DNA of 53,721 nt from Kushneria aurantia DSM 21353 (GTDB lineage: Bacteria > Pseudomonadota > Gammaproteobacteria > Pseudomonadales > Halomonadaceae). Positions within the stretch are counted from its first letter, which is position 1; every line of letters begins with the position of its first letter. The notes below the pieces were generated by a model. That model worked only from the letters and a program-made list of their open reading frames with translations. It was not told the DNA's origin and ran no database searches. The DNA is taken from assembly GCF_000382245.1 (NCBI RefSeq), contig NZ_KB907886.1, forward strand, positions 1 to 53,721. The letters run 5' to 3'. Position numbers and translations under genes: made by a program. This document shows positions 49,733 to 53,721 of the stretch, piece after piece.

Positions 49733-51094
49733 TCAGGAGGCGGCGAAAAGGCGCTCGAGAGAGGCCTGCTCCAGTTCGCCGTAGAGCGCCAGCTCATCGT
49801 GCACCTGCATGCCCAGCGCCGCTTCGAAGGCATCGCGCTGCGGATCGCCCTGGTGCAGCTGCTCGCGGCTCTCGCTCAGGTTGGAGCGGAAGATGCCGGC
49901 GGCGCTGACCGGCAGGAAGTCCTCATAGGTGATCGGCATCGGCCGCACCACGCCGGTCTCGATCATCGCCTCCAGGGTCTCGGGCGTGGTGGCGCGGCGC
50001 TGCTCCGGGGTGGCATGCGGCGCAAACAGATAGCGAAAGCGCGCCAGCCCTTCGCGGCGCAGGCGCGTCTCGTCGTCGGGGAAGGCATCAAAGGCGCGCG
50101 CCAGCATCGCCTGCCAGGCGTCGTTGTCGCCGCTGTCGTGCTGTCTGGCGGCGCGCAGACAGTCATCGTAGCGCGCCCGCCCTTCGGCGGTGAGTGCCAC
50201 GCCGCGCTGTTCGATCTCACCGAAGCGAGCAGTGTGGGTGCCCGCCGCGTCGTCGGCGAAGCGGATGTTCTCCTCCAGCGCGCGAAAGCTGGTCTGGCGC
50301 AGCAGCAGCGGGCAGTTGCGCGCCGGCGGCCCCTCGATGATCGCCTTGGGGGTGATGCCGCGCTGCGGCATGCGCCTTTGCACTTCGTCGATATCCAGGG
50401 TGCGCGGCGTCAGGTGATTGATATGCGGGCCGCGAAAGCAGACCACATCGGCGATCAGGCGATGCTCGGCGTGTAGCGCCCGGTAGGTGGCATGGGGCAC
50501 GGTGGCATCGGCGTGCCAGCGAAAGGTCGTAACGATCTCGCCGATGAAATCGTCGGCTTCCCCGTCATCGAAACCGCCCTGCGCCTCGTGCTGTTCAAGC
50601 AGTTCGAGCGCGCGCGGGGTGAAAATCTCGCGCTCCGCCAGAATCTGCGCGGCACGCTCGCGCAGGCCGTCATCCTCGATCAGCTCGAGGCGTAAAAGCG
50701 AGGTAAAGACGCGAAAGGGGTTGCGCGCCAGCGCCGCCTCATCGACCGGCCGGAAGGCGGTAGAGTGCACCGGCACCCCGGCCTGAGAAAGGTCGTAGTA
50801 CCCCACCGGCGCCATGCCCATCACCGCGAACACCCGCGCCAGCGTCGCCAGCTCCCGCGGCGTGCCGACCCGGATCGCACCGTGGCGCTCCAATGACAGC
50901 CGCTCCAGTTCGCCGGCGTCGGCCAGCTCGGCCGCCAGCTGCGGATTGGCCGCCAGTACCTCGCGATTGACCTCGGCGACCAGCGACAGCAGCTCGCCGT
51001 AGAGCGGCACCTCCTGCTGATACATCGCCGACATCGCCTGCGAAAAGCGGGTGCGCATGTCATCTGTCGATACCATCGCGGACCGTGTCGTCAT
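49733..51094 (-). CDS. hglS: 2-oxoadipate dioxygenase/decarboxylase (HglS/YdcJ, DUF1338)
   Basis: A 453-residue VOC-fold Fe(II) enzyme that turns 2-oxoadipate into D-2-hydroxyglutarate in lysine catabolism. The metal ligands known in the Pseudomonas putida enzyme (His70, His226, Glu294) and its Arg74 map, with an offset of one, to His71 and Arg75 (ERHGAIRVG), His227 (RGPHINHLTPRTLDI) and Glu295 (FGEIEQRG) here. AAGGAGACCCCC lies before ATG 51094. It is on the same strand as the hydroxyacid dehydrogenase and aldolase genes. The presence of HglS points to lysine or 2-aminoadipate breakdown. Confidence 0.9.
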   Translation of the reverse strand: MTTRSAMVSTDDMRTRFSQAMSAMYQQEVPLYGELLSLVAEVNREVLAANPQLAAELADAGELERLSLERHGAIRVGTPRELATLARVFAVMGMAPVGYYDLSQAGVPVHSTAFRPVDEAALARNPFRVFTSLLRLELIEDDGLRERAAQILAEREIFTPRALELLEQHEAQGGFDDGEADDFIGEIVTTFRWHADATVPHATYRALHAEHRLIADVVCFRGPHINHLTPRTLDIDEVQRRMPQRGITPKAIIEGPPARNCPLLLRQTSFRALEENIRFADDAAGTHTARFGEIEQRGVALTAEGRARYDDCLRAARQHDSGDNDAWQAMLARAFDAFPDDETRLRREGLARFRYLFAPHATPEQRRATTPETLEAMIETGVVRPMPITYEDFLPVSAAGIFRSNLSESREQLHQGDPQRDAFEAALGMQVHDELALYGELEQASLERLFAAS

Positions 51095-51183
51095 GGGGGT
51101 CTCCTTCTATCGAGAGGGGAATCTGTCCCTGTCGAGCATCGAAAATTCTATTGCCACATATCAGTATCAGATCAGCAGGCGAT

Positions 51184-51471
51184 GTGGGCTACAAGCGAAA
51201 AATAGCGGCAAAGGCCCTGCTGGATGCGGTGGTCGATGACGCTGACGCCACCGTGATCACGCGCCGTGATGCACAGGACACCGTTGTCATGTCGCTGGAT
51301 TACTACAATAGCCTGATGGAAACGGTGCATCTGCTGCGGTCACCGGCCAATGCCGAACATCTGAACCGCTCGATCGCGCAGTTCAGGGCCGGTCAGGCCA
51401 CCCGCAGGGCGTTGCAGTACCCTGATGCCGTCACGACGCCCGCGACTTTGGTCGATACGCCCAAAGCGTGA
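51184..51471 (+). CDS. YefM-like antitoxin, solitary and with an altered N-terminus
   Basis: A frame whose middle closely matches YefM/Phd antitoxins: LLDAVVDDADATVITRRDAQ, VVMSLDYYNSLMETVHLL and RSPANAEHL. The usual N-terminal DNA-binding strand (MxTISYSEAR) is missing. Upstream sequence reads MWATSEK-stop in another frame, as if small indels had scrambled it. The only in-frame start near the homology is a GTG at 51184 (95 residues); the frame remains open upstream to 51085. No YoeB/RelE-type toxin follows. It may be a decaying antitoxin or an orphan one. Confidence 0.6.
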   Translation: MGYKRKIAAKALLDAVVDDADATVITRRDAQDTVVMSLDYYNSLMETVHLLRSPANAEHLNRSIAQFRAGQATRRALQYPDAVTTPATLVDTPKA

Positions 51472-51529
51472 TGGCGGGAAACGCAGGCGCCGCTCAGCAT
51501 AAAGGTGTCCCTGCTATCAGGAGCCCATC

Positions 51530-51808
51530 ATGGACGTCGGTCTCATTACCCCCGAACTGCTGGCGCGCTGCCGGCGCGAGTATCGGGTTCAGCACCAGCG
51601 CAGCCAGCAGAGTTTCGATCACGTCGGCCTCGATGATCGCAAGGAGCTGTCACAGCTGGTCGAGCAGGCGCTGCGCGACGGCGACAGCTACGCTTCTATC
51701 GCCGAGCGCCACCCCGAAAGCAACCTGACCGAAGGGGAACTGACCGAACTGATTGGCCCCGAACAGGCCCTGCGCGACCGCATCGAACGCTTTCGTCAGA
51801 CGCCATGA
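51530..51808 (+). CDS. Conserved-looking small protein of unknown function
   Basis: A 92-residue soluble, highly charged protein, MDVGLITPELLARCRREYRV at the start, rich in Glu, Arg and Leu and probably all helical. RKELSQLVEQALRDGDSY suggests amphipathic helices. ATCAGGAGCCC precedes the ATG, so it is very likely translated. It follows the antitoxin-like gene by 58 bases, but shows no resemblance to a known toxin. I do not recognise it. Confidence 0.65.
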   Translation: MDVGLITPELLARCRREYRVQHQRSQQSFDHVGLDDRKELSQLVEQALRDGDSYASIAERHPESNLTEGELTELIGPEQALRDRIERFRQTP

Positions 51809-51999
51809 CGCACCGGCTTTAGCATCGACAAGAGCCGGGCACTCTTCTCGGCCCGCTGCCAGGGCGCTGCCGTGACAGCTTTGATACTATGTCAGGGCAT
51901 CGTCAGCGCCACACTCTGCTGCTGCGCTGCCGCCGATGCTTTTCGATACGCTGGTTGATGCAAGTATCGCGTCCCGTTCCCATTCAAGAGATCCCCAAG

Positions 52000-52635
52000 A
52001 TGTCACTTGTCGATGCCCTGCAGTGGCGCTACGCCGCCAAACGCCTCAACGGCGAGGCCGTTCCGGAAGAGAAGCTGGAGCGCATTCTGGAGGCGGCGCG
52101 GCTGGCACCTTCCTCTTTCGGCCTGCAACCCTGGTCACTGGTCCATGTGCGCAGCCCCGAGCTTCGCCAGCGCATCCATGACGCCGCGGCGCCTCAGCCA
52201 CAGGTGATCGAGGGCTCCGATCTGCTGGTATTCGCCGTTCACGACAGCGATTTCTACCAGCAGCTCGATCACCATATTCGCCACACGGCGGAGACCCGCG
52301 GCATGACGGAGAGCGACCTGGCCGGCTTTCGCGACATGATCAAGGGCACGCTGGATGGCAAGGGCGACCATCAGGCCCACCTGGCCTGGGCAGCGCGCCA
52401 GGCCTACATCGGGCTGGGCGTGGCGATCGCCGCTGCGGCCTCGGAGCAGGTGGACGCCTCACCGATGGAGGGTTTCAAACCCGATGCGCTGGATGAGGTG
52501 CTCGGCCTGCACGACAAGGGGCTGCGTAGCGTGGCCCTGCTGGCGCTGGGTTACCGCGACGCCGAGCGCGACCAGGGGGCGGGATTCAAAAAGGTACGCC
52601 GCTCGATGGAGAAGTTCGTATATCGCCTGGGCTGA
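52000..52635 (+). CDS. NAD(P)H-dependent nitroreductase-family oxidoreductase (NfsB-like)
   Basis: A 211-residue FMN protein. RYAAKRLNGEAVPEEKLERI opens the fold as in NfsB/YfkO (R-x-A-x-K for FMN phosphate), LAPSSFGLQPWSLVHV is the conserved helix, and the C-terminal LALGYRDAERD and KVRRSMEKFV complete the FMN site. It would reduce quinones or nitroaromatics with NAD(P)H. The stop codon lies 15 bases from the 3' end of an antisense group II intron, and a GGCTG/CAGCC hairpin (52630-52646) overlaps the stop. Confidence 0.87.
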   Translation: MSLVDALQWRYAAKRLNGEAVPEEKLERILEAARLAPSSFGLQPWSLVHVRSPELRQRIHDAAAPQPQVIEGSDLLVFAVHDSDFYQQLDHHIRHTAETRGMTESDLAGFRDMIKGTLDGKGDHQAHLAWAARQAYIGLGVAIAAAASEQVDASPMEGFKPDALDEVLGLHDKGLRSVALLALGYRDAERDQGAGFKKVRRSMEKFVYRLG

Positions 52636-52649
52636 GACGGACAGCCAAC

Positions 52650-53721
52650 ATCGAGTAGGGTGAGGCGTTACCGCCTCATCCCTCTCACAGAACCGTACAT
52701 ACGGGCCACGTATACGGCTCATGCCATTAACTTACCCCGAACTCGGGGACAGTGATGCCCGTTTTGACCTGGGTTAAGTCCAGCAACCTCAGATCGTCAT
52801 GCAGGTAGGCGTTGGGTATCGCCAGATGAGCCAGCGGCGACGCCGCGTTACGCCAGCTTTGCATCTTGATAAACTTGAACGGCGGGCGGTAGCCCAGCTG
52901 TTTAAGCCTTCGATGCAGCCGACTCGGCTTCTTCCACTGTTTGAGCTGGAGACAACGAAGTCGTCGCCTGATCCAACTCATCATCTGTTTTAGCACCCGT
53001 GCGCAGTTCGCTACCCGGAAGTAATTGGCGAAGCCTCTCAGTACAGGATTCAGCTCGCGGACGGTCTCCGTCAGTCCCGCACTTCGATTGCGCTTCGTCA
53101 ACGCTTTCACTGTCTGCTTGAGCTTCACCACCTTCTTTTCCTGGACTCGGGTGTACCTGGTGTGGATCACCACGCCCAGGAACTTGACCCCCTCATCGCT
53201 GTGCGCGATGTGGGTTTTGGTGGCGTTCACTGTCAGCTTCAGTTCACCCTCCAGATAGCCCTGGGCTACCCTCAACGCATTCTCCGCTCCAGCCTGTGAG
53301 CCACACAGGATCAGGATGTCGTCCGCGTAGCGGACGATTCGATGACCCCGCGCTTTCATGAACTGGTCGAAGGCGTCCAGGTAGACGTTGGCGATCAGCG
53401 GACTGATCACGCCGCCCTGAGGGCTGCCCCGTGCCGTCTCTTCGAGGTGGTACCCCACCATCACGCCGCTCTCCAGGCACTGGCGCAACAGCGACAAGAC
53501 GCTGCCGTCCGTGATCCGTTGACGGAACTGGCGGATAATCAGGTCGTGGTTTAACGTGTCGAAGCATTTCGACAAGTCCATATCCACGACCCATTCTCGC
53601 CGGTAACGGCGAATGAACAACGTCGCCTTACCGATGGCGTGGTGACCACTGCGTCCCGGACGGTACCCGTAACTTGAGGGGTGAAAGTCAGGCTCGAAGA
53701 GCGGCTCGATAATACTGCGCA
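52650..53721 (-). mobile_element. Group II intron, 3' portion (domains IV ORF, V and VI)
   Basis: Beyond the reverse-transcriptase gene, on the reverse strand, GAGCCGTATACG...GTACGGTTC (52690-52720) folds as domain V with the catalytic AGC. It is followed by TGTGAGAGGG and a domain VI stem, GAGGCG GTAA CGCCTC, ending in CTACTCGAT at 52650. The 3' exon then begins 14 bases after the nitroreductase gene, antisense to it. The 5' end lies outside the window, so completeness and class cannot be judged. Confidence 0.8.
52727..53721 (-). CDS. ltrA: Group II intron reverse transcriptase/maturase (5' end beyond window)
   Basis: About 331 codons are visible; the frame is open to the window edge. The reverse-transcriptase domains show EPDFHPSSYGYRPGRS, DMDLSKCFDTLNHD, GSPQGGVISPLIANVYLD and the catalytic RYADDILILC, all intact. 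A maturase X domain follows (LNPVLRGFANYFRVA, then RRRLRCLQLKQWKKP). The protein splices its host intron and makes the cDNA for its mobility. The C-terminal region ends near the stop at 52727 without a clear HNH endonuclease motif. Confidence 0.9.
   Translation of the reverse strand, partial: RSIIEPLFEPDFHPSSYGYRPGRSGHHAIGKATLFIRRYRREWVVDMDLSKCFDTLNHDLIIRQFRQRITDGSVLSLLRQCLESGVMVGYHLEETARGSPQGGVISPLIANVYLDAFDQFMKARGHRIVRYADDILILCGSQAGAENALRVAQGYLEGELKLTVNATKTHIAHSDEGVKFLGVVIHTRYTRVQEKKVVKLKQTVKALTKRNRSAGLTETVRELNPVLRGFANYFRVANCARVLKQMMSWIRRRLRCLQLKQWKKPSRLHRRLKQLGYRPPFKFIKMQSWRNAASPLAHLAIPNAYLHDDLRLLDLTQVKTGITVPEFGVS

Noticed and set aside
51530-51808. The 92-residue protein as the toxin of the YefM-like antitoxin
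   Set aside because: It has no RelE/YoeB fold motifs and the spacing of 58 bases is unlike such operons.

Overview
The window is a GC-rich (low 60s percent by eye), gene-dense piece of a bacterial chromosome. Gene content and protein flavour suggest a gammaproteobacterium, most likely a Halomonadaceae-like halophile: an E. coli-type Dcm, a BetI-like regulator, GntP, LivKHMGF and FhuCDB families, parS sites, and palindromic intergenic repeats. The genus cannot be fixed from sequence alone. Both edges are mobile elements: an IS1182-type transposase fragment at 1-233 and the 3' part of a group II intron at 52650-53721. I see no tRNA, rRNA, CRISPR array or prophage, and no gene-free stretch longer than about 270 bases.

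Layout. 0.4-5.9 kb: a LysR regulator, an Hsp20 chaperone gene with a sigma-32-like promoter and a ROSE-like RNA thermometer, a gluconate-type permease divergent from a LysR regulator, and a class I aminotransferase. 6-10.9 kb: an MFS exporter overlapping a FecCD-type permease and ATPase that have no binding protein, a solitary dcm, and a LysE exporter. 11-16.8 kb: an IclR regulator divergent from a probable catabolic set (ABM-VOC fusion, EthD, SDR, AGE-type sugar isomerase, periplasmic PQQ-type sugar dehydrogenase). 17-20.1 kb: a GH15 glucoamylase-like gene followed by a membrane diguanylate cyclase. 20.3-26.4 kb: TauE/SafE, an unrecognised protein next to an MscS channel, two EamA exporters and a LysR gene. 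This stretch holds two perfect parS sites, so the window probably lies in the ParB-loaded part of the chromosome. 26.5-31.8 kb: a complete branched-chain amino-acid ABC transporter, with the binding protein convergent to livGFHM.

32-39.3 kb is a hydroxamate-type siderophore uptake locus: AraC/PchR-like regulator, Fur box, TonB-dependent receptor, and FhuC-, FhuD- and FhuB-like components. Two diverged copies of a ~140-bp nested palindromic repeat lie in it. One is inserted in frame at the N-terminus of the receptor. The other abuts the start of the binding protein and is open in the same reading frame. I consider this the most unusual feature of the window.

39.5-51.1 kb looks like an amino-acid uptake and catabolism locus: BetI-like TetR regulator, aminotransferase, homocysteine S-methyltransferase, polar amino-acid ABC transporter, DadA-like flavoenzyme, class II aldolase, 2-hydroxyacid dehydrogenase and HglS (2-oxoadipate dioxygenase/decarboxylase). 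Related TTATAC-type operators recur in its promoter regions. The end of the window has a YefM-like antitoxin without a toxin, a small unknown gene, a nitroreductase and the intron.
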